Source: JBBRHQ01 sp963720735 (GTDB lineage Bacteria > Actinomycetota > Thermoleophilia > Solirubrobacterales > 70-9). Taken from it: a stretch of DNA of 64,000 nucleotides. The position numbers were made by a program, and so were the translations under genes. Positions 16,363 to 25,412 of this stretch are shown here, in pieces. The first letter of the stretch is position 1. Every line of letters begins with the position of its first letter. The DNA lies in contig CAVRGL010000003.1 in assembly GCA_963720735.1 (NCBI GenBank), positions 1-64,000 on the forward strand, written 5' to 3'. The notes under the pieces were generated by a model. The model made no database searches and had not been told where the DNA came from. It was given only the letters and a program-made list of their open reading frames with translations.

Positions 16363-19041
16363 ATGACGCAGACAGCGACAAGCCAGGTCCCGCCCCAGAA
16401 CATCGAGGTCGAGGAGTCGGTCCTCGGCGCGATGCTGGTTGCCCAAGGAGCGCTGACCCGGGTGATCGACGAGGTGAAGCTGAAGCAGGAGGACTTCTAC
16501 CTCGACAAGCACCAGGTGATCTTTGGGGCGATCCACGACCTCTACGCCGCCTCGAAGCCGGTCGACGAGCTCAGCGTGGTCGAGTCGCTCACCCAGCACG
16601 GCCGGATCGAGGACGGCGGCGGCAAGCTCTACGTCTCCGAGCTGGCCGCCAAGGTCCCGGCCGCCGGCAACGCCAAGCACTACGCCGAGATCGTCCAGCA
16701 GAACTCCCTGCTGCGGCGGTTGCTCGGAGCGGGACAGGAGATCCAGTCCTGGGTGCACGAGCGGGAAGGGGAGCCGCGCCTGCTGGCCGAGCGCGCCGAG
16801 AGGCTCCTCTTCGAGGTCGCCCACGAGGAGCAGGCGAGCGATTTCCGCCGCGTTGACGAGATCCTGATCGACGAGCTCGACCGGCTGGAGAAGCTCTCCA
16901 GCGGCGACGCCGAGGTGACCGGGACTCCCTCGGGCTTCCGGGATCTCGACGGCATTACCGGGGGCTTCCAGCCGGGGAACCTGATCGTGCTGGCAGCACG
17001 CCCGGCGATGGGCAAATGCTGCCGGGCATCGAGTCTCATCTTCGATCCCCGAACCGGAGCGCGGCAGCGGGTGGATGCCCTCCATCGCGCCTTCGAACGT
17101 GGCGAAGAGGTATGGGTCGCAACCCTGGGCTCCGACCTGAAGATGAGGCCGGCGAAGGCAGCGGCCGTCGCCCGCAACGGACGTAAGCGCGTCTATCGAC
17201 TCACCACCCGGCTCGGCCGCCGTGTCGAAGCGACTTCGAACCACCCCATTCTCACCAGCCAGGGTTGGGAGGAGATCGGGACGCTCGCGCCGGGAACCCG
17301 GATCGCGGTCCCGCGCGTTCTGCCGGGCCCGTCAGAGATGAGTGAGATGGCGGATCGGGAGGTCGTTCTGCTGGGGGCCTTGATCGCGGATGGGGCGCTG
17401 ACCGAACGCACACCGCGATTCTGCTTCGGCGACGACTCCCCGATCATCGGCGACGTGAAGAAGGCAGTGCACGCATACGGCCTACGGATCCACGTCAGCG
17501 GGCCGAGCGCGCACGGGACGGGCCTGATCAGCGCGGGGCGTGGATCGCCGGCCAACCCTGTGACCGAGATGCTGCGGAGACACGGGCTGATGGGGCTGCG
17601 CTCCGAGGACAAGTTCGTCCCCAACGCAGTCTTCGGGCTGGGCGAGGAGCAGATCGCGCGCTTCCTTGGCGTCCTCTACGCCTGTGACGGCCATGTCTAT
17701 TGCAGCGATCGACTCGCACAGGTCGGGTACTCGACGATCAGCCATCGGCTCGCCCACGACGTCCAGCACCTTCTGCTTCGGTTCGGCATCGTCGCCACGA
17801 TCCGCACCCTGAAGCGCCCGATCTACGAGGGCACCGGCAAGCGCGCCCTGGAGGTCCGGATCACCTCCCAGGCCGGCCTTCGCCGCTTTTGCGAGCTGGT
17901 ACGGGTGCCCGGCAAGACCGAGCACCAAGAGCGGATCCTCGAGCGATTGGCCATCGTTCCCCGCTCGACGAACACCGACACCGTCCCGATCGAGATCTGG
18001 GACGACATCCAACTCGCCAAGGGGGAGCGACTGTGGGCCGATGTCAGCCGCTTGGCGGGGCGCGCCCGCAACTACAACTGGCACGTGGGGGAACGATCTC
18101 CCTCGCGCGGCCTCGTCGCCGAACTGGCCGCGGCCGCGGACTCGCCGGTCCTCGAGGAGCTTGCCGATTCCGACATCTGGTGGGACGAGGTCGCCTCGGT
18201 GGAATACGTCGGCATGGACGAGACCTACGATCTCGACGTTCCGGGCACGCGGAACTTCGTCGCCGACGACGTCATCGTCCACAACTCGGCACTTGTCGCC
18301 AACATCGCCGAGAACGTCGCGATGAAGCACGAGCTCCCCGTCGCCTTCTTCTCCCTGGAGATGTCCGAGGTCGAGCTGGCGCAGCGTTTCATCGCCTGCC
18401 GGGCGCGGATCCCGGGCGAGCGGCTGCGCAAGGGCAAGGTCGCGCAGAAGGACTGGCCGAAGGTGGTGCGGGCCTGCGGCGAGCTGGAGCGGGCGCCCCT
18501 GTGGATCGACGACTCCTCCGATCTGGGCCTGCTCGACCTGCGGGCCAAGGCGCGCCGGCTGCACGCCCAGGAGCAGTCCCGCGGTGGGTTGGGAGCGGTG
18601 ATCGTCGACTACATGCAGCTGATGCGGGCCGACGACCCGCGGGCCAACCGGGTCGAGCAGGTCGGACAGATGAGCCGCGGGCTGAAGATCCTCGCCCGCG
18701 AGCTGGGGATCCCGGTGATCGCGATCAGCCAGCTCTCGCGCGCCCCCGAGCAGCGACCGGACAAGCGGCCGATCCTCTCCGACCTGCGCGAGTCGGGTCA
18801 GATCGAGCAGGACGCGGACCTGGTCGCCTTCCTCTACCGCGACGAGTACTACGACCCCGACTCCGAGGACCAGGGGATCGCCGAGGTGATCATCGCCAAG
18901 CACCGCAACGGCCCGATCGGCAAGGCCCGGCTGGCCTTCATCGAGCGCTTCCCCCGGTTCCTCGACCGTGCCCAGGTCGACCGCCCGATCGAGCAGCCCG
19001 CAGGCGAAGGCCCGCCGATCGCCGACGCGGCGGAGTTCTGA
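16363..19041 (+). CDS. dnaB: Replicative DNA helicase DnaB, interrupted by an intein
   Basis: 892 codons encode a DnaB of about 469 residues after removal of an in-frame intein of 423 residues (codons 219-641). The N-extein has the DnaB N-domain (VEESVLGAMLVA, KHQVIFGAI) and ends ARPAMGK; the C-extein resumes SALVANIAENVA, completing Walker A as GKS. Later motifs are FSLEMSEVELAQR, VIVDYMQLM, AISQLSRAPE and LRESGQIEQDADLV. Without splicing the ATP site would be split. The stop overlaps the start of a helicase-loader-like gene. Confidence 0.95.
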   Translation: MTQTATSQVPPQNIEVEESVLGAMLVAQGALTRVIDEVKLKQEDFYLDKHQVIFGAIHDLYAASKPVDELSVVESLTQHGRIEDGGGKLYVSELAAKVPAAGNAKHYAEIVQQNSLLRRLLGAGQEIQSWVHEREGEPRLLAERAERLLFEVAHEEQASDFRRVDEILIDELDRLEKLSSGDAEVTGTPSGFRDLDGITGGFQPGNLIVLAARPAMGKCCRASSLIFDPRTGARQRVDALHRAFERGEEVWVATLGSDLKMRPAKAAAVARNGRKRVYRLTTRLGRRVEATSNHPILTSQGWEEIGTLAPGTRIAVPRVLPGPSEMSEMADREVVLLGALIADGALTERTPRFCFGDDSPIIGDVKKAVHAYGLRIHVSGPSAHGTGLISAGRGSPANPVTEMLRRHGLMGLRSEDKFVPNAVFGLGEEQIARFLGVLYACDGHVYCSDRLAQVGYSTISHRLAHDVQHLLLRFGIVATIRTLKRPIYEGTGKRALEVRITSQAGLRRFCELVRVPGKTEHQERILERLAIVPRSTNTDTVPIEIWDDIQLAKGERLWADVSRLAGRARNYNWHVGERSPSRGLVAELAAAADSPVLEELADSDIWWDEVASVEYVGMDETYDLDVPGTRNFVADDVIVHNSALVANIAENVAMKHELPVAFFSLEMSEVELAQRFIACRARIPGERLRKGKVAQKDWPKVVRACGELERAPLWIDDSSDLGLLDLRAKARRLHAQEQSRGGLGAVIVDYMQLMRADDPRANRVEQVGQMSRGLKILARELGIPVIAISQLSRAPEQRPDKRPILSDLRESGQIEQDADLVAFLYRDEYYDPDSEDQGIAEVIIAKHRNGPIGKARLAFIERFPRFLDRAQVDRPIEQPAGEGPPIADAAEF
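17017..18285 (+). other. Intein with LAGLIDADG homing endonuclease domain, inserted in DnaB
   Basis: Starts at Cys (codon 219) after GK and ends at HN (codons 640-641) before the +1 Ser. Splicing blocks are visible: N-terminal CCRASSLI in the position of CLAGDTLI, TSNHPILT (block B TxxH), YDLDVPGTRNFVADDVIVHN (blocks F and G). Two dodecapeptide endonuclease motifs, LLGALIADG and FLGVLYACDG, keep their acidic residues, so the homing enzyme may be active. The site is the Walker A lysine/serine junction also used by other DnaB inteins. Codon usage looks somewhat less biased than the exteins. Confidence 0.93.
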
Positions 19042-19769
19042 TGGCCTCCGCGGCGACCGGCCGGCTGGAGCCGGAGCCGGCCTGCCCGCTGGGCGTCTGC
19101 GACGGCTCCGGCTGGATTCTCGGCCCCGAGGATGTCGCCCGGCCCTGCGAGTGCCGGGCCCAGCGCATCGGCCGGGCGAGGACACGCGGCATCTCCTCGG
19201 TGATCCCGCCCCGTTATCGCGGGGTCTCCTTCGAGCGCCCTCCGGTGACCCAGATCGACGCGATGGTCGTCCGCATCGTCCGCAGCTGGGTCGAGGAGCT
19301 GGAGGCGAACCTCTCCGCCGGGCGGGGCATGTGGCTGATGGGCGATACCGGCACCGGCAAGACGACGCTGGCGATGCTGGTCTCGCGGATGGCGCTCGAG
19401 GCCGGTCACTCGGTGGCGATCTACTCGCTGCCGAAGCTGCTGGCGCGAATCAGGCGGACCTATGACTCCGAGCCGGGCGGTGACTCCTACCTCTCGTTCT
19501 TCGAGCGGCTCACCTCGGTCGACCTGCTCCACATCGACGACCTCGGCGCCGAGAAGCGCTCCGACTGGGTGCTCGAGCAGCTCTACGCGCTGGTCAACGA
19601 GCGCTATGAGGCCGAGCGCTCGATGCTGGTCACCACCAACCTCGACCAGGAGGAGCTCGAGCGGCAGATCGGGCCGCGGACGGTCTCGCGCCTGGTCGAG
19701 GTCTGCGGCGACCCCCTGCCGCTGTTCGGGCCCGACAAGCGGATCGAGGCGGGCGGCGCGGGCATCTGA
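19041..19769 (+). CDS. DnaC/DnaI-like AAA+ ATPase, candidate helicase loader
   Basis: 242 residues from the ATG that overlaps the dnaB stop (TGATG). The N-terminus has four Cys in the pattern CPLGVC...CEC, probably a small zinc module. The AAA+ core has Walker A GDTGTGKTTLA, Walker B LLHIDDLGAE, sensor VTTNLD and an arginine in RTVSRLVE. This matches the DnaC/DnaI/IstB family. Translational coupling to dnaB strongly suggests loading of this helicase. Many actinobacteria instead rely on DciA. Confidence 0.85.
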   Translation: MASAATGRLEPEPACPLGVCDGSGWILGPEDVARPCECRAQRIGRARTRGISSVIPPRYRGVSFERPPVTQIDAMVVRIVRSWVEELEANLSAGRGMWLMGDTGTGKTTLAMLVSRMALEAGHSVAIYSLPKLLARIRRTYDSEPGGDSYLSFFERLTSVDLLHIDDLGAEKRSDWVLEQLYALVNERYEAERSMLVTTNLDQEELERQIGPRTVSRLVEVCGDPLPLFGPDKRIEAGGAGI

Positions 19770-19817
19770 GCCCATCCACCCGCGCCGCTGCAGCCCAGCC
19801 TCCATAATCACCCGGTC

Positions 19818-21203
19818 ATGCCAGGCGTGGTGATAATCGGCACCCAGTGGGGCGACGAGGGCAAGGGCAAGGTCACCGACCTGCTCGCCGACGACGCTTC
19901 GATGATCGTCCGCTTCCAGGGCGGCAACAACGCCGGTCACACGATCGTCCGCGACGGCGAGGAGTTCAAGTTCCACCTGATCCCCTCGGGGATCCTCCAT
20001 CCGGACAAGACCTGCGTGATCGGCAACGGTGTGGTGCTCGACCCGAAGGTGCTGCTGGAGGAGATCGACGGCCTGCGGCGCCGCGGGATCGACGTCGGCA
20101 ACCTTCGCATCTCCGCCAACGCGCACCTGATCATGCCCTACCACGTGCTGCTCGACAGCGCCGGCGAGACCCGGCTCGGGAAGCTCTCGATCGGGACCAC
20201 GCGGCGCGGCATCGGCCCCTGCTACGCGGACAAGGCATCGCGCCTCGGGATCAGGGTCCAGGACCTACTCGACGAGAAGATCCTCCGCAAGAAGATCCTC
20301 GCCGCGCTGGAGCCCAAGCGGCAGGCTCTGCGGGAGCTCTCGGTCGCGCACCGCAAGCAGCGGATCGAGGGCGAGGACGAGCAGGGCCCGGACCCCCGGC
20401 TGGACCTGCACACGATGACCGAGGAGTACGTCACCTACGGGCATCGCCTCGAGCCCCACATCGCCGACACGGCGCGGCTCTGCTGGGACTGTCTCGACGC
20501 CGGCCGCACGGTGCTCTTCGAGGGCGCCCAGGCGACCCTGCTGGACCTCGACCACGGGACCTACCCCTTCGTCACCTCGTCCAACCCGATCGCCGGCGCC
20601 GCCTGCGTCGGGGCCGGAGTCGGGCCGACCGACATCGACGAGGTCTGGGGGGTCGCCAAGGCCTACACCACCCGGGTCGGCGCCGGGCCCTTCCCGACCG
20701 AGCTGACCGACGCGACGGGGCAGCTGATGGTCGAGCGCGGCCACGAGTACGGAACCACCACCGGCCGCGAGCGGCGCTGCGGATGGCTCGACCTGGTGGC
20801 GCTGCGCTACGCGGTCCGGCTAAACCGAATCAGCGCCCTGGTGATCACCAAGCTCGACGTGCTCGCCGGGATCGACCCGCTGCGGGTCGCGACCAGCTAT
20901 CGCTCCGGCGAGGGAGCCGTCCTCAAGGAGTTCCCCTATCACCAGTCGATCCTGCACTCGGCCGAGGCCTCCTACGAGGACCTGCCGGGTTTCCCTGAGC
21001 CGATCGACGATTGCCGCAGCGAGGAGGATCTCCCCGCAGCGGCCCGCGACTTCCTTCGCTTCATCAGCGACTTCGTCGGTGTCCCGGTGCGGCTCGTCGG
21101 GGTGGGACCCGAGCGCGACCAGGTCGTCTGGATCGGCGCCGGGTCCGGCGGCTCGGCGGGTCCGTCGCCTCAGGTGATCGGCAGCGGCGGCGCCAGAGGG
21201 TAG
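19818..21203 (+). CDS. purA: Adenylosuccinate synthetase
   Basis: PurA makes adenylosuccinate from IMP, aspartate and GTP in AMP synthesis. 461 residues, about 30 longer than usual. Catalytic D13 lies in QWGDEGKGK and H41 in NNAGHT; further motifs are GTTRRGIGPCYADK, FEGAQATLLDLDHGTYPFVTSSN, TRVGAGPFPTE, TTTGRERRCGWLDLVALRYA and ITKLDVL. There is a Gly/Ser-rich C-terminal tail and an insert around 175-195. CATAAT nine bases before the ATG at 19818 may be its own promoter. The tail overlaps the convergent gene by 34 bases. Confidence 0.97.
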   Translation: MPGVVIIGTQWGDEGKGKVTDLLADDASMIVRFQGGNNAGHTIVRDGEEFKFHLIPSGILHPDKTCVIGNGVVLDPKVLLEEIDGLRRRGIDVGNLRISANAHLIMPYHVLLDSAGETRLGKLSIGTTRRGIGPCYADKASRLGIRVQDLLDEKILRKKILAALEPKRQALRELSVAHRKQRIEGEDEQGPDPRLDLHTMTEEYVTYGHRLEPHIADTARLCWDCLDAGRTVLFEGAQATLLDLDHGTYPFVTSSNPIAGAACVGAGVGPTDIDEVWGVAKAYTTRVGAGPFPTELTDATGQLMVERGHEYGTTTGRERRCGWLDLVALRYAVRLNRISALVITKLDVLAGIDPLRVATSYRSGEGAVLKEFPYHQSILHSAEASYEDLPGFPEPIDDCRSEEDLPAAARDFLRFISDFVGVPVRLVGVGPERDQVVWIGAGSGGSAGPSPQVIGSGGARG

Positions 21204-21883
21204 GCCGGCGGGATCGCTCCGGCCTCTTCCTGCCGCCGCTCGCCGCGGCGGAGGATCCGCAGGGTGAGGATCGCGGTGCTGAGGATCGCCGTCAGCCCGA
21301 GGCTGACCTGGACGCTGAGCATCCCCTCCTCGCTCCAATAGACGTCACGGAGGTCGAGGAGCAGCGCGGCCTCGTCGAAGGTGAGCCCCATGCCGACCCC
21401 CATCGGGACTGCGAGGCGGTCCTCCAGCCGGTCGTTCTCGGTCAGCAGCGCGGTGGTCCCCGCCGCGAAGGCGATCAGGATCCCCGGGACGAAGTGATGG
21501 ATGTGGCGGCCGCCGACCCGGACGTTCCGGAAGGGCCCGCGTCCGTCCCTGATCGCCCAGGTCGAGAGGCGGACCGTCGCGAACGAGCCCAGGAAGCCGG
21601 CGAGGATGTTGAACAGGACCGTCTCGCTGCGGGGGGCGGTCGCGTATCCCTCCACGGCGACGGAGACGGTGTCGAGCGCCGCGGCGTTGGCGGACTCGAT
21701 CAGGCCGTCGCCACGGGGGTGCTCGTGGGTCCGCCGCCGCAGCAGCCGCGTGTACTGCCCGGCGAGCGCGGCGCCCGCGCCGGCCAGCGCCAGGCCGGCG
21801 AGGCCGGCGGTGATGCGGTCTGTGCGATCCCAGCCCTGACGCCCCCGCGAGCGCCGCAATCTCCCCAACCGAGCGAATTTCAT
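21170..21883 (-). CDS. Conserved actinobacterial-type integral membrane protein
   Basis: 237 residues with about five hydrophobic segments. The conserved-looking block VGGRHIHHFVPGILIAF, followed by MGVGMGLTFDEAALLLDL and VYWSEEG, suggests a histidine/acid-lined membrane site of an uncharacterised family. Function unknown. The start at 21883 has TAGGCT nine bases upstream. Confidence 0.7.
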   Translation of the reverse strand: MKFARLGRLRRSRGRQGWDRTDRITAGLAGLALAGAGAALAGQYTRLLRRRTHEHPRGDGLIESANAAALDTVSVAVEGYATAPRSETVLFNILAGFLGSFATVRLSTWAIRDGRGPFRNVRVGGRHIHHFVPGILIAFAAGTTALLTENDRLEDRLAVPMGVGMGLTFDEAALLLDLRDVYWSEEGMLSVQVSLGLTAILSTAILTLRILRRGERRQEEAGAIPPAYPLAPPLPIT

Positions 21884-21892
21884 TGGTCCGCG

Positions 21893-21898
21893 AGCCTA
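21893..21898 (-). promoter_or_regulatory. Candidate leaderless -10 box (membrane protein)
   Basis: TAGGCT on the minus strand ends nine bases before the ATG at 21883; no Shine-Dalgarno sequence is present. Confidence 0.45.
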
Positions 21899-21908
21899 AC
21901 GGCAGCGC

Positions 21909-23156
<1,248 letters not shown>

Positions 23157-23163
23157 GGTTGCC

Positions 23164-23169
23164 ACTCTA
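23164..23169 (-). promoter_or_regulatory. Candidate leaderless -10 box (UDP-sugar dehydrogenase)
   Basis: TAGAGT on the minus strand ends seven bases before ATG 23156, the spacing seen at several other genes here. Confidence 0.5.
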
Positions 23170-23240
23170 GGACATCGGCTGAGAACCCCCGAAATCGCGT
23201 TTCCGAAGTACCAAAAACCTGCAAATTGCGCTCTCGTGCC

Positions 23241-23265
23241 ATTTGGTAGCTCTGACCTACCAAAT
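23241..23265. promoter_or_regulatory. Perfect 9-bp inverted repeat, candidate operator
   Basis: ATTTGGTAG and CTACCAAAT are perfect inverted arms around a 7-base spacer. The last T is also the first base of a TAGGAT -10 box, so the palindrome covers the -35 to -10 spacer of the promoter of the small gene at 23279. That position suits a repressor. It is also markedly AT-rich for this genome. Confidence 0.65.
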
Positions 23266-23270
23266 AGGAT
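23265..23270 (+). promoter_or_regulatory. Candidate leaderless -10 box of the 35-residue gene
   Basis: TAGGAT ends eight bases before ATG 23279 and overlaps the end of the palindrome at 23241-23265. Confidence 0.5.
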
Positions 23271-23278
23271 CGGCGCTG

Positions 23279-23386
23279 ATGAAGAGGATCATCACGCCGG
23301 CGATCACCGGCATCAGCGCGGTCCGTCATCTCGCCTGGTATTTCGGCTATCACGCCGCCAGGTCGCGTCACGAGCTCTCACGCTGA
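23279..23386 (+). CDS. Possible 35-residue basic small protein
   Basis: Begins MKRIITPAITGISAVRHL and ends HELSR: a basic head, a short hydrophobic stretch and an aromatic/His region (WYFGYHAA). Codon third positions are GC-rich as in real genes here. A promoter-operator sits just upstream and the next gene begins 12 bases after its stop, so it may lead an operon with 23399-24292. No family is recognised. Confidence 0.45.
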   Translation: MKRIITPAITGISAVRHLAWYFGYHAARSRHELSR

Positions 23387-23398
23387 TCGCAGGGACAG

Positions 23399-24292
23399 AT
23401 GCCTGACCCCGCCACCGGGACCGCGCCCGTCCCCGGGCCGGACGAGTGGTCTCTGAAGGAACAGCGGGGCGGGGGGCCGTTCACGACCCGCGTCGCCTGG
23501 GCCGTGCCCGAAGGCGGCACGGCGGTCTGGGCCTCGCGGGCGGCCAGGAAGCGCGCCCGGATCGAGCTCCGCGACGCCGAGGGCGCCGTGCTCTCAGTGG
23601 TGCGGACGGAGCTGGCCACCTCGCGGCGGCTGAGGCGCCTCAACTGGATCGCCTCGGTCGCCTTCACGATCGGCGGCCTGCTGTTCGCACTGGGCGCCTG
23701 GCTCTCCCAGGTGGGATCGGCCGGCGGTCAGGAGATCGCCACCGTGTACCTGGTCGGCGGCGCCTTCTTCAGCACCGGCGCCTACGCCTCGCTGCTCGGA
23801 GCGATCAACGCGCCCCGCCGGATCAGCGAGGGAGTCCTCTCGGGAGAGGACTGGCGCTGGTGGTCCTATGAGCCGATGCGCCTCGACTGGCTGGCGACCT
23901 TCGTCCTGTTCGCCGGGACGCTCGCCTTCGCGGTCAGCCTGATCGACGGCTTCCTCCAGGGGCTCAGCCTCCATCAGGAGAACGGGCTGATCTGGGCACC
24001 CGAGGTGATCGGCTGCATCCTCTTCCTGATCTCCGGGCACCTTTCGATGGTCGAGATCTGCCACGGGCCGCCCTGCTGGCGCCGGCGCGACCTCGGCTGG
24101 TGGATCGTCGCCGTCAACCAGCTCGGCTCGGTCCTCTTCATGATCTCGGCGCTGGCCGACTTCACGCGGCCCGAGACCGGGGGGCCGGTCAACCTGGCGG
24201 TAGCCAACTGGGGAACCTTCGCCGGCGCCGCCTGCTTCGCGGTCGGCGGGGTGATGCAGGCATTCGAGCGACCCCCGCCCTCTCAAGGCTAG
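23399..24292 (+). CDS. Multi-pass membrane protein with YrhK-like repeats
   Basis: 297 residues: a soluble N-terminus of about 75 residues, then about six or seven membrane segments. Segments such as LNWIASVAFTIGGLLFALGAW plus FSTGAYASLL resemble the YrhK-type pair of membrane helices, and the pattern recurs twice more (VIGCILFLISGH, NWGTFAGAACFAVGGVM). Function unknown. AGGGA precedes the ATG. It is followed after ten bases by a flippase-like gene. Confidence 0.6.
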   Translation: MPDPATGTAPVPGPDEWSLKEQRGGGPFTTRVAWAVPEGGTAVWASRAARKRARIELRDAEGAVLSVVRTELATSRRLRRLNWIASVAFTIGGLLFALGAWLSQVGSAGGQEIATVYLVGGAFFSTGAYASLLGAINAPRRISEGVLSGEDWRWWSYEPMRLDWLATFVLFAGTLAFAVSLIDGFLQGLSLHQENGLIWAPEVIGCILFLISGHLSMVEICHGPPCWRRRDLGWWIVAVNQLGSVLFMISALADFTRPETGGPVNLAVANWGTFAGAACFAVGGVMQAFERPPPSQG

Positions 24293-24295
24293 GAT
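24290..24295 (+). promoter_or_regulatory. Candidate leaderless -10 box (flippase-like gene)
   Basis: TAGGAT, sharing its TAG with the stop codon of the previous gene, ends seven bases before ATG 24303. Confidence 0.45.
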
Positions 24296-24302
24296 CGGCG
24301 CG

Positions 24303-25412
24303 ATGGCGAGCGGCGCCACGGCGATCAACGAGCAGGGCGCGGCTCGCCGCCGGAGGTTGCTGCGGATCGTCGCCTGGGTCGGCGGGGTCACCCTCGCGAT
24401 CGTCATCCTCGACCTGATCGGGATCCCGGTCTCTGACTGGATCCACGACCTCTTCAAGAAGATCCGCGAGGTGCCGCCCTGGGCGGTCGTCTCCGGCTCG
24501 GTCCTGCAGACCGTGCAGACGGCGCTCGTCGCGCTCGCATGGGTTGGGATTCTGCGTGCCGCCTTCCCGCGGGATCCGATTCCCTACCGCGTGGTGCTGG
24601 CCTCCTACGCGACGGCGGTGGCGCTCAACGGCTTCCTCCCGGCCAACATCGGCACCTTCGTGATGCTGGCGATGTTCTCGACCCTGTTCGCATCGGCGAC
24701 GTTCGCCGCCGCCTTCTCCGGCCTGGTAGTGCAGAAGATCCCCTTCTCGGTCTTCAACGTCGCCCTCTACCTCTACCTATTCCTCACCGTCGCCGACTCG
24801 TTCTCGATCAAGCTCGGGTTCCTCTCCGACCACACCGGCCTGATCGCCCTGATTGCGATCGGGGCCGTCGCTCTGCTGGCGATCCTGGCCCGCATCTTCT
24901 GGCGGCGCACCGAGAAGCTCCGCGCCCAGCTGATCACCGGCGGCGCCATCCTGCGCAGCCCGCGCCGGATGGTCGTTCGGGTGGCGCTGCCCGAGTTCGG
25001 CAGCTACATCGCGAAGCTGGGGGTGATCGCCGTCTTCCTCGGCGCCTACGGGATACCGGTCACCTTCCACAACGTCGCCACGGTCGCCGCATCCAACTCG
25101 ATCTCGAACTCCGTCTCCGCCACTCCGGGAGGAGTCGGCGTCAACCAGGCGATGAACACCGCGGCGCTGAGGAACGAGACCTCGAAGTCGAACGCGACCG
25201 CCTACTCGGCGGCACAGCAGCTGATCACGACGGCCTGGAACGTCCTCTTCGCTGTGATCATGGTCAGCTGGGTGTTCGGGTGGACGGGAGGCAAGCAGCT
25301 CGTCGAGTCTTCCTACGGAGATGCGAAGGTACGCAGCCGGGAGATGAGCGAGGAACACAAGAAGCGTAGGCGCGAGAAGCTGCGCAAGCCGGGGAGTGAG
25401 TCGGATGGCTGA
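24303..25412 (+). CDS. Flippase-like (UPF0104/AglD-type) integral membrane protein
   Basis: 369 residues with about eight hydrophobic segments and a highly basic C-terminal tail. Elements like ALNGFLPANIGTFVMLAMF and NSVSATPGGVGVNQAMN match the conserved loop positions of the lysylphosphatidylglycerol-synthase-type membrane domain. It may move a lipid-linked substrate; none can be named. The 3' end overlaps the ClC-type gene by eight bases. The second UPF0104-type protein of the window is at 1086-2147. Confidence 0.65.
   Translation: MASGATAINEQGAARRRRLLRIVAWVGGVTLAIVILDLIGIPVSDWIHDLFKKIREVPPWAVVSGSVLQTVQTALVALAWVGILRAAFPRDPIPYRVVLASYATAVALNGFLPANIGTFVMLAMFSTLFASATFAAAFSGLVVQKIPFSVFNVALYLYLFLTVADSFSIKLGFLSDHTGLIALIAIGAVALLAILARIFWRRTEKLRAQLITGGAILRSPRRMVVRVALPEFGSYIAKLGVIAVFLGAYGIPVTFHNVATVAASNSISNSVSATPGGVGVNQAMNTAALRNETSKSNATAYSAAQQLITTAWNVLFAVIMVSWVFGWTGGKQLVESSYGDAKVRSREMSEEHKKRRREKLRKPGSESDG

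Noticed and set aside
17017..18285. A free-standing homing endonuclease gene in dnaB
   Set aside because: The region is in frame, with splice-junction residues on both sides, so it is an intein.
17482..19185. Long minus-strand open frames opposite dnaB and its intein
   Set aside because: They are GC-rich antisense shadows with no recognisable motifs; the plus strand has continuous conserved DnaB and intein blocks.
19809..19827. TCACCCG just before purA as a seventh motif site
   Set aside because: The right half CGGrTGATG is absent and it overlaps the start codon, unlike the six accepted sites.
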